64,000 nt of DNA from Eumeta japonica (taxonomy: Eukaryota; Arthropoda; Insecta; Lepidoptera; Psychidae), in assembly GCA_005406025.1 (NCBI GenBank), contig BGZK01000220.1, positions 372,001-436,000 of the forward strand, given 5' to 3'. The notes beneath the pieces were generated by a model. That model was not told where the DNA came from. It made no database searches and saw only the letters and a program-made list of their open reading frames with translations. A program made the position numbers and the translations under genes. Shown in pieces: positions 1 to 11,399 of the stretch; the stretch's first letter is position 1; every line of letters starts with the position of its first letter.

Positions 1-1200
1 AAAAAATTACTAACTTAGCTAAATTAGCCCTAAATTTTAAATTGGGGATTTTGCAATTATTTCCAATATTTATTAAATAATCAGATAAATACATTCCTAT
101 TTATTGCAAGAAGCTCTTTATTTGATTTAATATATTCAGTTTATTTGGTATGTGACATGATGCACCTAAATTTCTTTTTTTCGTCCTTTAGTTTTCTCCT
201 CTACAACACTAATCTATTTACACTTTATGTTCGTGATTAGGTGTCATAACTCTACGTGATGTAACATAGCAACATCTCCGTTTGTCAGATTCGAAGGAAT
301 AACGCTGTTACAGTCAGACAGACAGAAACGAGAACGAACCTATAAGAATTCCATTTTTTCTTCGGGTATATGGATCTCTAAAAAACCAACCTTTTCAAAT
401 GGTATAAAAGTATACACAAACGACCTTATGAATCAATTAACTTGTTAAAAAATTGAAACTCTATCGGGGAGGTAACCTACGACGCCCGCCAGACGCCAGA
501 CGGAGGGCGGCTAAAGGAACGACTATCAGATAGGCGAGACGATATCCATACATATACGTATATAAAATGAACACTTCTTAGAAATACTACACTTTATGAA
601 AACTTTTTTCCAAAGCTGTCGTCACTATAATAACGATCCAAAGTTTTATACTTCTACGCTTATTTGGCGATTTCGTCCAAATTTATACTCGCAAAAATAC
701 TTTTTTTTTATTAGATATTTACATTGCATATATTATTTACAATAACTTCGTTTCCAGCCATTTTTGTATTCACAGTCATTGACTAGCCTAGTACTTAGTT
801 GTTGTTTCATAGAACAATATTTTATATAATTGCTGCATGAAAACTATGACGAACATATTGTCATCCATGCTATCTACTCGATCAAAATAATATTTATTTA
901 AATGATAATTTCTTCAACTAATAAAAAAATGTTATTAATGTCCGAACTTTTGTTTTATGTTTGATGGAAAATAACTTAAATTCCGTGGGAATTATAAGCT
1001 ATATACTCAGAGATTGCTATTAAAATGTGACTAGTGTTCTACATAGGGCACAGTATAAATTTCTGGAACTAGCCACTTACAAAAACCATATTTAAAAAGT
1101 AATTACTACATTTGAAAATTGAACTCTTTGGTTGTAGAATACGGTTTGTTTCATCTAACTATTAATTGTTTTTACATTCTGGCGTCGTTTTAAAAATTGC
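1..1200. other. AT-rich intergenic sequence, nothing recognised
   Basis: No open reading frame of note and no familiar repeat over most of this stretch. A short GC-richer patch lies near 480-530, and a 'cagacagacagaaacg' run near 310-330 resembles the polypyrimidine/CAGA runs of dispersed lepidopteran repeats. The last part before 1215 should contain the 5' untranslated end and terminal repeat of the mariner relic, but I could not identify a terminal repeat by eye. Confidence 0.5.
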
Positions 1201-1214
1201 ATGTCTTCATCACT

Positions 1215-2168
1215 ATGGATTTAACTCGAGAAAATATTCGCCGTATGCTTTTTGACGATTTTAAATGTTATTTGATAGTCCAGCAGAGCCTCTTTCGGCT
1301 TTGAACTGCTTTTGGCGATAAAGTATCATGCAAGACGATTATTGATAACTGGTTTCCAGAATTCAAACGCGGTCGTGTCAAATTCAATGACAAATTTCAT
1401 AGCGATCGTCCGTCCACCATTGTGAATAACAAAAGCGTCGATGTTGTGTGCCGTATGATGAAACATACAGACACGTAACCTACCATGAGATTCGGATATC
1501 TGTAAGCATAGACATGAGTCAAATACAATCAATTTTATACAAACATTTGGTTATGAAAAAACTATGCTCACGGTGGATCCCACACAATTTGAATGAGGCT
1601 CAAAAAACAGACCGCGTCACTTGATGCAATGCCATGCTTACCAGATTCAAGAAAGGGGCGTCAAATTTGGTGTATGACATACTAACAGGTGACAAACTAT
1701 TGCTCCGACCCCAAAACAAAGCAGTAATTGACCGTATGGGTCTACCAAGCTGATGACACAACCAAATACCCAACCAAAGTAGGTCGCGAGTGCCTCTATG
1801 CAGATGATTGCTTCTTTTTTTAATAAAATTGGACACGTAGTTACTATTGCTTTGGATAATTGTTGTACCGTGAATAGTGATTGGTATACAACCATTTGTT
1901 TGCCTGAAGTTATTGACGAACTCCGTAAAAATAAACGTAAACATTGTATCATCTTGCACCACGACAATGCCAGTTGTCACACAGCCAAATAGACAAATGC
2001 ATTTTTGAACGCGAAAAGCGTGGAACATTGAGTAATTCTGCATACAGTCCCGATCTGGCACCTTGTGAAATTTTTATGTTCGCAAAAATTAAGAACCAAT
2101 TACGCGGTCTACGATTTTCATCACCAGAAGAGGCTATCGAAGAGTATGAAAAACGTTCTCAAAATTAG
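1215..2168 (+). pseudogene. mariner transposase pseudogene (DD34D type)
   Basis: Decayed transposase of a mariner element, an enzyme that cuts and pastes its own DNA using a DDD catalytic triad. The start at 1215 gives MDLTRENIRRMLFDDFKCY, which fits the N-terminal helix-turn-helix region of the family. 'PEFKRGR' and 'HSDRPSTIVNN' follow after a stop. The first catalytic aspartate is seen in 'LTGDK' (usual form GDET, so the following acid is lost). The second is in 'HHDNASCHTAK' near 1960-1992. The third block reads 'YSPDLAPCEIFMF' near 2045-2080, with E where the family has D. The last two blocks sit in different frames, so there is a frameshift near 1990, and several stops interrupt the 5' half. 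The total length of about 950 bp matches a full 340-350 codon gene, so this is an old near full-length copy, not a fragment. It cannot be active. Confidence 0.9.
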
Positions 2169-2403
2169 TTTTTTCGTATAAAAAAGTTCATTTATGTTAA
2201 CGTAAAATATTCTGAGAAACAACAAATTTACTTCTGAACATTCATAGTATTTTTTCTCCTTCCTTCCCGAAATTTTCAGAGCGTAAGTATTCAAAACTAT
2301 TTACCAATATTTCATAAATTTTAGCATGGCTTTTTTGTAATCAATACAAAAGACGAGCATTTGCTAGATGTTTTGTCCAGAATAACATCAACAATAAATG
2401 TAA

Positions 2404-2618
2404 CAGGGTCGCCCTAGAAAATCCTATACAGACTATATAGGTGGCATATTAAAAAAGGGCCAAATTTTAAGCACCCGAAACCAACGAGCTTGCATGAAAA
2501 GATAGATGGACGTCAGTGAGGGAAGAGAGATATGCATAGATCGTACCATGTAGAAATCTATAGTCTCTGCTTATCCTCTTGGGAAATAGAAGACAGTTTA
2601 TATGATTATTATTATTAA
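2404..2618 (+). repeat. Non-LTR retrotransposon 3' tail, copy 1
   Basis: One of a set of related sequences in this window (others at 22814, 37196, 46160 and 56694). It starts with 'agggtcgcc' and encodes a broken form of the C-terminus of a non-LTR ORF: pieces like 'KKGQILSTRN', 'RACMKR' and 'KSIVSAYPLGK' are legible. It ends in an ATT microsatellite ('gattattattatta'), the usual sign of a 3' end formed by target-primed reverse transcription. Only the last 70 or so codons survive, consistent with strong 5' truncation. The clade is uncertain. Confidence 0.8.
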
Positions 2619-2697
2619 ATGTAACATAACTTCTACAAAAGTTTGCTTTGTACTTACATCTGTAATTATTGAAATGCATTAAGTTAAATTTGGTAAT

Positions 2698-3285
2698 GGT
2701 TTTTGTGGTTCCGTATCTCAAAAGGATAAACGGAACCCTTATAAAACCACTTTGGTGTCCGTCCGTCCGTCTGTTTGTCTGCCAAGAACCTTTATCTCGA
2801 GAACACTTGGAAGTATACAGTTGAAATTAAATACTCAGGTCCACAGTCTCTGAAGTTGCAAAAATATCAAACTTCTAAGTTAACGTGAATGAAAGATATG
2901 GCAGTTTATGCCGCAAAAAAAACTTTTATTTTGACACTCATAAGTATAAAAACTTATAAGGTGTTTTCGTTGATCTACAACTATAAAATTTGGCAAGTAC
3001 GTCTTATACTATAAGGAAAATAGGAAAAAATCTGAAAATCATACATTTGTTATTAAATCGTAAAAATAACGTTGATTACGTTACCTAACTAATTTAGGTA
3101 TGAACTGTTAATATAACCATAATTTCCTATAAGGGTGTAATTATAGGTTTTCAGAACTGAATTCCTGGAAAAGCTCGGAAAAAACTGCGAGACTCTATTT
3201 ATGAACAATGTACAATATGTACCTGCAAATTTGTACGGTATCTTCGACGGGCGAGTTCGACTTGCACTTGTCCGGTTTTTTATTA
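2698..3285. repeat. Dispersed lepidopteran-type repeat, near complete
   Basis: Bounded by 'ggttccgtatctcaaaagga' at the left and 'gagttcgacttgcacttgtc' followed by a 'cggtttttt' end at the right. Inside are a 'gtccgtccgtctgtttgtctg' type run near 2758-2780 and the 'aaatttggcaagtacgtctta' type segment. I recognise both ends and the internal order as a very common non-coding repeat of moth and butterfly genomes. It encodes nothing. The ends here match the outer ends of the repeats at 26691 and 57780 in reverse complement, so they may be one superfamily. Confidence 0.75.
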
Positions 3286-3289
3286 ATGG

Positions 3290-4465
3290 ATTAATTGTTC
3301 AACTGCGATAAAAATTATTTAATTTGTTACAAATATTATTATTATTACTAAATTAAAATTATACCATTTTGTACTCGTTTTATGTTAATTTTTGAATTAT
3401 TTTTAATTTAAATATTACGCTTAGAAAATGAAAATAATTGAAACTCAATAAACCCAGTGTTAAGCTTGTGCGAGCGTTCAGAAAATAAGATTGAGGGCCC
3501 TTCTGAACTTCACGAATACTTCCTGACGTCTCGATAAAAGGTGCGTTAAAAAGGAATAAACGTTAAATATGATAACGAATTGCATGTCTTTATGTCTCAA
3601 GTATGATTTTATCATAAAACAACTTGCACTCAAATACAGGTACTCACAAATTATAACTCTGAAGCGATTTATTGAGTGCGATTCGAGGATTCGCATCACA
3701 ATAATGATTCGTGGCTCCACAAAAGCACAAAATTTGTTGTTTACTATCTGATCTCTTCGATAGATGGCAGCACGTCCATTCGTGAATAAAAATTACTTTC
3801 TATATTTACCTCTATCACTTCCTTCCTCCCCATTTGTACACGAGGGGATGGGGTGGCGAGAAGGGGGAGCGAAGGTTTCAAAGCAAAAAGTACGCGCTAA
3901 GCCGGCTCGGATCTGCCGACCGGAAAGCTGGCAGGTCTTACGTTCGCCGGCCCGCTACAAATATTCACGTATTTATTTATTGACGCTTGTTACATGTTCG
4001 AATGCTTGAACGCGAAGTTTTGGTTTTCCATTTTATACGCATTTATTGAAGGTCAAATGTTAAGGACTTTACGAATGTAAGGACCGTATAACACTTGTCA
4101 ACATCAGCATGTAGCAATTGTTTTTCTCTATTTCCTCATTCGTCTCTCCTGAGACGATGCATTTAATCGCAATGTTGAACGGGCGGCATTATTTTGCAGC
4201 TGTTTAATATTGCTTGAATAGATTTTTTTCGTAGATATTTTCTTTATTTATTTATTTTTTTTGAGGAGAAAATATAAATCATTGCAGCTACCACAAAAGA
4301 TGTATAGCCTAATAAGCTTCTTTACCTTCTAGTAAAAGTTCCATCGACATCGGTTCCACCGTTCCGAAATCACCCCTGTCCAATAGACAGACACAAAAAA
4401 AATTAAAAAGATTATTCAAGTCCTTGATACGTATAAATAAAACTGTAACTTAAAAAAAAAACGCA
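3290..4465. other. AT-rich intergenic with one GC-rich patch
   Basis: AT-rich, with no gene recognised. The 3825-3960 segment is clearly GC-richer ('gggatggggtggcgagaagg', then 'ctaagccggctcggatctgc') and is the first of the GC-rich islands of the window. ATG-initiated frames across it (up to 81 codons) show no domain and follow from base composition. Confidence 0.45.
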
Positions 4466-4469
4466 GTTA

Positions 4470-4775
4470 TTTTTTGCATTCTATTTATATGTATAGCTTT
4501 CTTGGTTTTTTGTATAATTTGTCGAAGGGTGTAGATGTCGTCTACGATGCCTTTTCGTAAATTGGCTTCCACGGGTGGCTAATAGTCAGCCTACAAGTAA
4601 GACAGTTTGTGATAACCCTCAAAAACAACTTATACATGTAACACTAGTGTAATGGGTCTGTAATTCTTCAGAAAATTTTATCACCTATTTTGAAGAATAG
4701 CACCATTTCATCCTTGCTTCACGCTTCAGGTATCTTACCTCCTTATATGTCAGAAAATATCTGCTTAGCCAATTT
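4470..4775 (-). pseudogene. RTE-like reverse transcriptase fragment
   Basis: Reading the minus strand from 4775 gives a decayed reverse-transcriptase N-terminal domain. 'DEMVLFFKIGDK' (family form: hhLLFKKGD) is followed by a damaged 'NYRPI' block, then 'CYMYKLFLRVITN' (family: cxxYKLFxRxIxxRL) and 'TPFDKLY' or, in the neighbouring frame, 'DDIYTLRQIIQKTKKAIHIN' near 4480-4540 (family: IDHIHTLRQIIQK). This order is typical of the RTE clade of non-LTR retrotransposons. At least two stops and two frame changes are present. The catalytic YxDD block is not in the window, so both ends are truncated. The match rests on remembered motifs, but three independent blocks in the right order make it firm. 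Confidence 0.75.
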
Positions 4776-4919
4776 GGATGATTAAGAATACGCGCAATAA
4801 AATACGCTCAGTTGGATAGCATTTACGAATCATGAAGTTTAGATGCATAAAGATGAATCGATCATCCCCATTAACGATTGTCTTAACACTAAAAAAAATA
4901 ATGTAATATCAAAGTGAAA

Positions 4920-5010
4920 ATTCGATATCGGGAACGGGACGAGAACGAGACAATTACCCGAAATGAGAACGAAATCTAAACCAAGAATTGGAATCGGGAC
5001 TGAACGAGAT
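4920..5010. repeat. Degenerate hexamer-like repeat, locus 1
   Basis: Runs such as 'cgggaacgggacgagaacga' and 'aagaattggaatcgggactg' are imperfect reiterations of a GGAATC/GGGAAC-like unit. On the other strand they read like the arrays at 30060-30640 and 33880-34130, for example 'cccgttcccgatatcgaatt'. No coding function is evident. Confidence 0.45.
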
Positions 5011-5640
5011 AGGTGCAAGTGGACAAAAGCTAATCGTATATGTCCTATTGCTGCCCTGGAACATAGCCTCTCATATTCTCTTGTTTCGAATTGGGAACAC
5101 TTGGACTTTAAGCCCTGCATGCTGGTCCAGTGTGAGTTAGCGCCGGCTCATCAGCGTTGTCGCCGATTTGATATCAACGCCCATGGCCAACGGCTTCACC
5201 TCTCTGCTAAAACATGTAAGGCGTGATTTGATTGACTTAAATAAAAACCCATTGGCCAATTATAATCGGGATCGAATGTAGTAGTTTTTGGTTTGAAAAT
5301 GATGCTCTTATATACTAAACCACTACAACTCGATACGGATATATAATTATATTAAATACATTTTTTTTAAATATGTGAAATAGTAGTTTTATACAAAGCA
5401 CGTATGAAACTATTATCTTAAAAATTTACCTACCAATAAGAAGACAATTAACTTTACTTTTTTTTAAGACACTAAAACCATAAAAAGGAACAAACTTATA
5501 TTTTCGTTTGTAATAAATCAACTCAATAATCGACTCTTTTAAGGACAATTTTAAACATCCTTTTACCATTAGAATGCTATATTATCACTTAGTAACATAA
5601 TCTATATTTATTTTGGTAGGGGAATTAAGTTAAAAAAGAA
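5011..5640. other. AT-rich intergenic, nothing recognised
   Basis: No coding motif, repeat boundary or RNA gene seen. The short frame ending near 5226 has no domain. Confidence 0.45.
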
Positions 5641-5646
5641 AATGAC

Positions 5647-6200
5647 GCTTTAAGCACTATCATCAGACCTGTCATGACATACGCGAGTCCAGTATTTGCT
5701 AATTCTAAGTGTGATACACTACACGATCTGCAAGTAATGCAAAATAAATTCTGTAGAAGAGCAGCTGACGCACCATGGTACATCAAAAGCTTTGTACTTT
5801 ACCGGGACTTAAAGCCCCAACAATTTCTAAATTTATGAAGGACGCATCTGAGAGTTTTTTCGATAAAGCGAGTAGTCATCCAAATCAGTTAATCCTTTCG
5901 GCCGTATCATACGAGCCACCTCCTCCACATCATTTTTGTAGAAGATCAGATTCGCTCGACGATCTAACCGTCGAGGTTGAAAAGCTTATAAACGCAAATA
6001 CGATGGCTACAGACTAGGAATAGGGTTCCCACCACTCTTTACGACCTTTAAAGGTCATCGATCCGGTGCGCTCCTCGCGTCTCCCGGTGTCCCTTTTGAA
6101 GTTTCAGTTCGTACTGCAAACTTCACGTGACATCCTATGACGAGGTGCCCGCTTAAAAGGCACCTATAGAGGAGTCACACGTCAACGGCGTGCAATTATA
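5647..6200 (+). pseudogene. Jockey-like retrotransposon ORF2 C-terminus, 5'-truncated
   Basis: Translation from 5647 gives 'IIRPVMTYASPVFAN', 'LQVMQNKFCRRAADAPWYI' and then, after a one-base shift near 5815, 'LKAPTISKFMKDASESFFDK' and 'SSHPNQLIL'. This is the region after the reverse-transcriptase palm in jockey-clade elements, where family members read like 'RPVMTYAS.VFA', 'QSRFCR.A..APW' and 'SI.KYMK.ASERYFDKA..H.N.L'. The frame runs to a stop near 6017. A GC-richer 3' untranslated piece follows, including 'gcgctcctcgcgtctcccgg' and the end near 6200. All upstream domains are absent, as expected from a 5'-truncated insertion. It cannot be functional. Confidence 0.8.
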
Positions 6201-6599
6201 ATAATTACAAAACGTTGTAATTTTCGTGATGAATGCCGCTTTAAGTCGGATGTGATAGTATTTCAGAACGTTTTATATTTGAGTTACCTTTATTTTATTC
6301 CTTTTTCACGCTATCCACCTCTCCGTTACTTCAGGCATGAAAGTTCGAAACGAATTTGCGTGCTTAGTATTTTTAAAATTTGACTATTAAAAAACGTAAG
6401 CACAACTTTTTATTTCTAAATGCTGAAATGAGAGGTGAATTGGCATTAATTCGACGCCAAGGCTAAAATCACGTTTGATGTATTTATGATTATGATTAAA
6501 GATGAACTTATATAAAAATTCTTATTCGTAACAACTAGAAAAAGGAGACACAATTTAAAAATAAAAAGAAATAAAGATAGAATTATTTTTATTATATGT
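6201..6599. other. AT-rich intergenic, nothing recognised
   Basis: May include the end of the jockey-like 3' untranslated region. No further feature seen. Confidence 0.4.
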
Positions 6600-6906
6600 T
6601 TACTTTAGACCTGGTTATGTACTGCTACTGATTTATGAATGCCCGTAACAAAGTTCTTAGCACTGCCTCTTTATTTTGTTGGTACAATTATCAGGAATTA
6701 ATTTCAAGTTTTCAGGGCCCAGCTGAAAATCAGCTTAGGCTGCTGCATTTAGCTGAACTGGTCACCCTTTCGACCTTTTCTTATTTATTTATTTTTTTAA
6801 TTTTAATTTCTAAATGTATATCTTAGTTAAGTTCAGTTTAAGATCTCATACACGCATTCCTTTTTGTTTATTTGAGGGCCGAATAAAGAATTATTATCAT
6901 TATCAT
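6600..6906 (+). repeat. Non-LTR 3' untranslated tail ending in ATTATC repeats
   Basis: The segment 'ggcccagctgaaaatcagct' followed by 'gctgctgcatttagctgaac' and then a T-rich stretch and 'ggccgaataaagaattatta' with a final 'tcattatcat' is a familiar lepidopteran retroposon 3' end: AATAAA-like signal, then a short tandem tail. It codes for nothing complete. The 63-codon frame across it is incidental. Confidence 0.6.
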
Positions 6907-6984
6907 CTTTCGCATTTCATAGAGCTTAGGCGGGCAATCAAGCTCATAATCCGATTGTAAGGTCTACTTTTCCCGAAAAGAAAG

Positions 6985-7275
6985 CTAAGCAGGCGCGATC
7001 CCACAGGAGCGGTCAGTGGGCTCCTCTGCGTATCAGTGCCTTGTTTGCGGACCGTGAGTGTAATTTGAATAACAAAGGCGGGCACCGGCGCGGCATAATC
7101 AACCGGCAGCGGAATTAGATCCCCGGCACGCTTTGATGTTCCCTCCTGCCCCTCCGCTTCTTCATTCCTATGGCCCCCGCCTCGACCGCCCATCCCCGTG
7201 CACTTAATTGTACCGAAAACTAACTTCAGTAGTGGGCACACACTTACAGGTGTGTTTATCGCCCCGACCCAACAA
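6985..7275. promoter_or_regulatory. GC/CpG-rich island, candidate regulatory element
   Basis: Sharply GC-richer than its flanks. It holds 'aacaaaggcgggcaccggcg' (a SOX/TCF-like AACAAAG core), 'gcacttaattgtacc' (NK/homeodomain-like), and 'tgtttatcgcc' (forkhead-like). The 112-codon minus frame through it has a composition explained by the GC content and carries no domain. Function is inferred only from composition and motif content. Confidence 0.35.
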
Positions 7276-7537
7276 AGCTAATGAAAATTATTAGCATATA
7301 CCACCTCGGCAAAGGGCCATCGAAATTCATAGACAATATTGTCACTTGCTTTGTCGGTGTTGGTTTTATTAAATTTGCTCGGTGTGCTATAGTCCATTTA
7401 GTCCATATTAGCTTAAAAAAACTGTTTATCCGAAATAAATTTAATTTGAATCAGAAAATATGGAAACCATTTCGTAATAGTTAAATATAAAATTTAAAGT
7501 GTTGAAGAATTGAAGGCAACTTCAATTGCCTTTTTAA
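7276..7537. other. AT-rich spacer, nothing recognised
   Basis: Contains a small inverted repeat 'aaggcaacttcaattgcctt' near 7513-7532 just outside the 3' end of the CR1-like element. No gene. Confidence 0.4.
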
Positions 7538-7771
7538 TCAAAACCAAAAATATCTTTATTTCTTAGGTAATGAAATTTCACTTACAATACGTCATTAATA
7601 AATTCATTTCGACATTACCGCCCATTCCAAACGCTGATTCACCGAGAGAAGAATGGGCAAGAAACTCAAGGTTTGCTGTTTTTACTCATCGATACAAAAT
7701 ATTTAGTCATTTATAATTTAGTTGACATTTAAAAATAGTATGAAATAACCTGATAGGCGAGCAGATCAATC

Positions 7772-8434
7772 TCAGGGGCCTTTTTCATTAAGATATTCCA
7801 ATACGGTATAATAGCCCTTGCCATATAATTTTCTTTTAACAAAACGTTTAAACTCAGTAAATAGCAAATTTTGAATTTCAGTTGGGATCTTATTATAAAA
7901 GCGCACACACAGCCCCTTAAATGATTCATTAACTTTACTTAAACGAGTCTTATGAGCAGTAAGATCATTCTTATGTCTAGTATTAATGTTATGGATGTCG
8001 CTCCTTTTATGGAACGATTTTATATTTCTCTTGACATATACCAGGTTTTCGTATATATATTGTGATGCTAAGGTTAGGATATTAATTTCCTTAAATTTTT
8101 CTTTGAGAGATGTCATTGGTCTCAGATCATAAACAGCATGAATAGCTCGTTTCTGCAGCACGAAAATTGTATTAATATCGGCTGCGTGACCCCATAACAA
8201 AATTCCATAGGTCATAAGACTATGAAAACAACTGAAATATACTAGTCTGGCGGAGTTTTCGTTTGTAAGTCGCCGAATTCTTTCGACTGTATATGCTACA
8301 GAATCAAGTCTTTTCACTAATCTCGTAATATGAGAATTCCAACGTAACTTAGAATCTAAATTGAGACCAAGAAATAGAGTCGTGTCCACAATATCCAGTA
8401 CCTCGTTTTTGACCATTATATTTGTGTCGATCAA
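7772..8434 (-). pseudogene. Reverse transcriptase thumb and C-terminal region of CR1-like copy 1
   Basis: The longest convincing frame in the window, 220 codons. Residues 22-36 read LGLNLDSKLRWNSHI, the family block 'LG..LD..L.W..HI'. 'YGILLWG' is at residues 76-82 and 'LQKRAIHAVYDL' at 93-104, both typical of the C-terminal region of CR1/Jockey/Daphne-type elements. The frame runs to a stop near 7772, about 235 bp from the element's 3' end, leaving a normal 3' untranslated region. The apparent ATG start is simply the first methionine after the frameshift and not a real initiation site. Confidence 0.88.
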
Positions 8435-8697
8435 TTTAGAATCAGGTAGGAAAATTTTACAAATTTTGTTTTCCTTTCATTGAGCAGTAGATTATTAATA
8501 CTAAACCACTTAACGATTTCAGAGATGGTACTGTTTACTTCGTCAAAAGCTAGTTGATGCTTATCAATCTTAAAAAGTAAAGAGGTATCATCAGCAAACA
8601 ATACAATCCCATGACCATTCTTAACAAGATGTGGTAGATCATTTATGTACACTAGGAATGGAAATGGTCCAAGAACTGAACCTTGTGGTGCGCCCAT
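8431..8697 (-). pseudogene. Reverse transcriptase, FADD palm segment of CR1-like copy 1
   Basis: 88-codon open segment. Residues 3-10 are APQGSVLG, the nucleotide-binding block, residues 16-22 are VYINDLP, and residues 34-37 are FADD, the catalytic metal-binding motif of non-LTR reverse transcriptases (equivalent to YxDD of retroviruses). Next come 'WFSINNLLLNERKTKF', matching the 'WF..N.L.LN..KTK' block. The segment overlaps the start of the following frame by four bases, so one frameshift separates palm and thumb. Confidence 0.88.
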
Positions 8698-8745
8698 ATT
8701 GACTGCAGATCTTGACGACCTCTAACGATTAATGTCGACCGTTTA

Positions 8746-8994
8746 TCACTTAGATAAGACTCTAGAAGTCCAACCCGTGATGTCATAATGATGTAGTTTC
8801 CTGATCAATGTGTCACGATGAACGCAGTCAAATGCCTTGAACAAATCACATAAAACACCAATCGCGTCCCGTGAATACTCCCAGGCATCAAAAATCTGCT
8901 GGATAAGCTCGACACCGGCTTCGGTTGTTGAGTGACCATTTATGAATCCAAATTGTTTAACGTTCGTCAAATAATTTTTATAAAAATATTGCAA
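8746..8994 (-). pseudogene. Reverse transcriptase, fingers/palm segment of CR1-like copy 1
   Basis: 82-codon open segment. Residues 15-24 read FGFINGHSTT, the block that in active elements is F-G-F-R-x-G-x-S-T. Residues 49-59 read CDLFKAFDCVH, matching the conserved 'DLSKAFDxVxH' block, and D50 is the first catalytic aspartate. It is followed by HRDTLIRKLHHY..TGW, the usual next motif. The segment ends at a stop just before the 'QGSVLG' block, which continues in the next open piece. All key residues seen here are intact although the gene as a whole is split. Confidence 0.85.
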
Positions 8995-9545
8995 TAATTG
9001 ATTTAAAATAAGCTTTTCAAAAATTTTACTGAGCGTCTATAGTATTGATATCGGTCTAAAGTTTGTAGGGTCAGATACACTACCGGATTTAAATAATAGA
9101 ATTACTCTACTTTGCTTCATTAGATCCGGAAACACACCACAATTAGATGCAAGCATTAAAAATCACTATTAGACATGGAGCAATACAGTTTATTATTGAA
9201 TCAATTATTTTTACTGAAAGACCATCAAGATCGGCAGTTTTTTTTTAATTTTTGTATATTTGAATGCTTTAAGAACGTCATTACAATGGACGTGAGTAAA
9301 TGCAAACGAAACGCCACAAACATCGACGTTACGTTTCAACAAAGATTCGGCAAGAGTGGGCGATGACTTCAGAGATTCTGTAGTTGAAACTGGAATACTA
9401 GCAAAGAACTTTTCAAAAGCAAAGGCAACTTCTGTGTCTTTTTTTTTAATTTTGTCATTAATTTTATATTGATTTTCTAAATGTCGGGACGTTTTCCAGT
9501 TTCACTATTTATTATATTCCAAGTAGTTTTTAACCATGTTTATTA

Positions 9546-11084
9546 ATGACACTGAGATTCATCAGTAAAACTATTGTGTATTTAAACACGAAAAATGCCT
9601 CTCATTTATTACAAGTCTCATTTATTAAAGAGTCATTATAACTATTGACCTATTAATGGCCACTACTTTATTCTACTGTCTAATATGTCTAATCGCGTAA
9701 GTACAAAATAACGATTTAATTGTGAGAAATAGTACAACTGACATTGCGGTCCTGAAATTTTCGAATTATTAGGTATTAAATTAGAATATTAGAATTAATA
9801 ACATCAATATCTCATTTCGCTGTTGATTAATAAATAATGCCTTATAGACCTTTAATTGTATTTTCCGACATTTACGAAAGAGAGCTGTCTCAAAGCATTT
9901 TTTCCCTACCAGCAAAGATCTAATATCATTGTGATACGACAGCTATTTCACTGTAGTTTGGATTAAACATGTTGGCCAACAACCATTAGCTGATATAGCC
10001 GCAGTATAAAACAGACTATACATTTTTCATGGCATGATGAAAAAAAGTGAATGTTCTAAATTTATTTCGGCTATATCCTACCATTTCCTACTTAAAAAGT
10101 TTGCGGAGAGATGTCATCGCAATCTGTTGAAGTGATATTTTATCACCGATAATTCTAATAGTTCAATAGTTCATTGATAATTTTCGACTGATTATAGAAG
10201 AAAATTAATTACCCAAGGCACATAACAGATTCATTCGTCTACATATGTTATTGGCGTCAATCACAAAGGAAACCAAAACATTCCGCTGTCGACCGCCGTA
10301 TGGCCAGCAGCGGTCCATCGATGACGTCACAGGCTGCTAATTACTTCCAGCGATGTCGGTGCTTGGTATCATGGTCGTTGTGAGCCCATCGCTTTTGTTA
10401 ATATACGTCATTATTCCGAGAACACCACAAGACGAGAAGTTTGAACAGTGTCGAAACAAAGCACCTTCGATATTGATTCATAAGAGCCGAATATTATTTA
10501 AGGGAAACTCTCGGAGTTTCGAATCAAAAGGAATCTAATCAAAAGTTTTTACTTCCTCTATCTTGGTAATACAACTAAAATGCGATTTTCGTATATCAAA
10601 TGAAACACAAAATTGGAGGAGAGGGCAATAAGAAAGATGAGTTGCCACTGTTTTCGTAACAATACAATAAATTATGATCCAGAGAGTATTTCAAGTAGTG
10701 CAGAAAATTTGTAATCGTGCAAATTAATTCGTGCTAGCAACTTAATGCAAATATTATTTCTTAACCGTCTGAAGGAGAATAATATTTTTATAAAGTATAA
10801 AAAATAAAACTCGCAAATTCTGAATAATGTTAAATGTATAATAATATAAAATTTAAACGATACACGAGATGAAGGAATATATTCTATATTTACAAACGGA
10901 GCTGCGGGCGGAACCTAGTCTATATATAATCCGTTTATTGAGACCATTTCAATGACTCCAACCACAATAGTTCTGCTGTAATGTAGTTAGGGAATTGGAT
11001 ATTCTGAAAATTCAAGGTAATATTGCAACATAAGTTCAAAGTTACTATGTGCTAATGTCGTTGAAGTAACAGAATACCGAATTT
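9546..11084. other. AT-rich intergenic, sparse signals
   Basis: No gene. A GC-richer patch near 10280-10370 contains a perfect CRE-like palindrome, tgacgtca, at 10322-10329. A segment at 10898-10918 ('cggagctgcgggcggaac' followed by ctag) resembles the hairpin-CTAG 3' ends of lepidopteran Helitrons, but no matching 5' end was found. Confidence 0.4.
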
Positions 11085-11325
11085 CACCTCAATCAGATCT
11101 GTAGAAGATACATCCATTAATCCATTCACATTTTCAAAAGGCTAAACAAATTTTCTTCGATGATAGCTCTCAATCAAGCCATCTTTCAGACAAAAAAAAT
11201 ACTAAATCGGTTCAGACGTTTGGGAGCTACAATGTCACAGGCAGACACACAGATACACAGACAGATACGTCAAACTTATAACACTCCTCTGTTTACATTG
11301 GGTCTTAAAAAGAAACTTATATATG
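11085..11325 (+). repeat. Dispersed repeat fragment with CAGA-rich run
   Basis: 'aaatcggttcagacgtttgg' is followed by 'caggcagacacacagataca', then 'gtcaaacttataacactcct' and a closing 'ttaaaaag'. I recognise this order from a widespread non-coding lepidopteran repeat. The 71-codon frame through it is incidental. Confidence 0.55.
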
Positions 11326-11364
11326 TCATTATAAATCATAAAATTATTTATGAAACACATTTAA

Positions 11365-11399
11365 AAGGACACTAAATATTCATAATATTTAGTGTTCTT
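11365..11399. repeat. Short palindrome with 3-nt loop
   Basis: Arms of 16 bp (one mismatch) around the loop 'cat' at 11381-11383; the inner 12 bp, acactaaatatt and aatatttagtgt, pair perfectly. Confidence 0.85.

Larger units (their letters stand above)
7538..9545 (-). mobile_element. CR1/Jockey-like non-LTR retrotransposon, copy 1
   Basis: Minus-strand element lying with its 3' end at about 7538 and a 5' truncation near 9545. From 5' to 3' it encodes a linker, reverse-transcriptase block 1 ('MKQSRVILLFKSGS' and 'NFRPISIL' near 9060-9125), the palm motifs and a C-terminal thumb/connection region. Three frames still open over 80-220 codons cover most of it. The endonuclease domain is missing here but is partly present in the second copy at 51866-55340, which shares the same 3' end (aatcaaa... 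then 'aaaaatatcttta' on the plus strand). The two copies are clearly homologous over the whole length yet well diverged, so they are old insertions, not a recent pair. Confidence 0.9.

Noticed and set aside
2467..2721. 84-codon minus-strand frame as a gene
   Set aside because: It is the antisense of a non-LTR retrotransposon tail and the start of the next repeat.
10322..10329. CRE palindrome tgacgtca as a functional promoter element
   Set aside because: A single 8-bp match with no other promoter signal is expected by chance in 64 kb.
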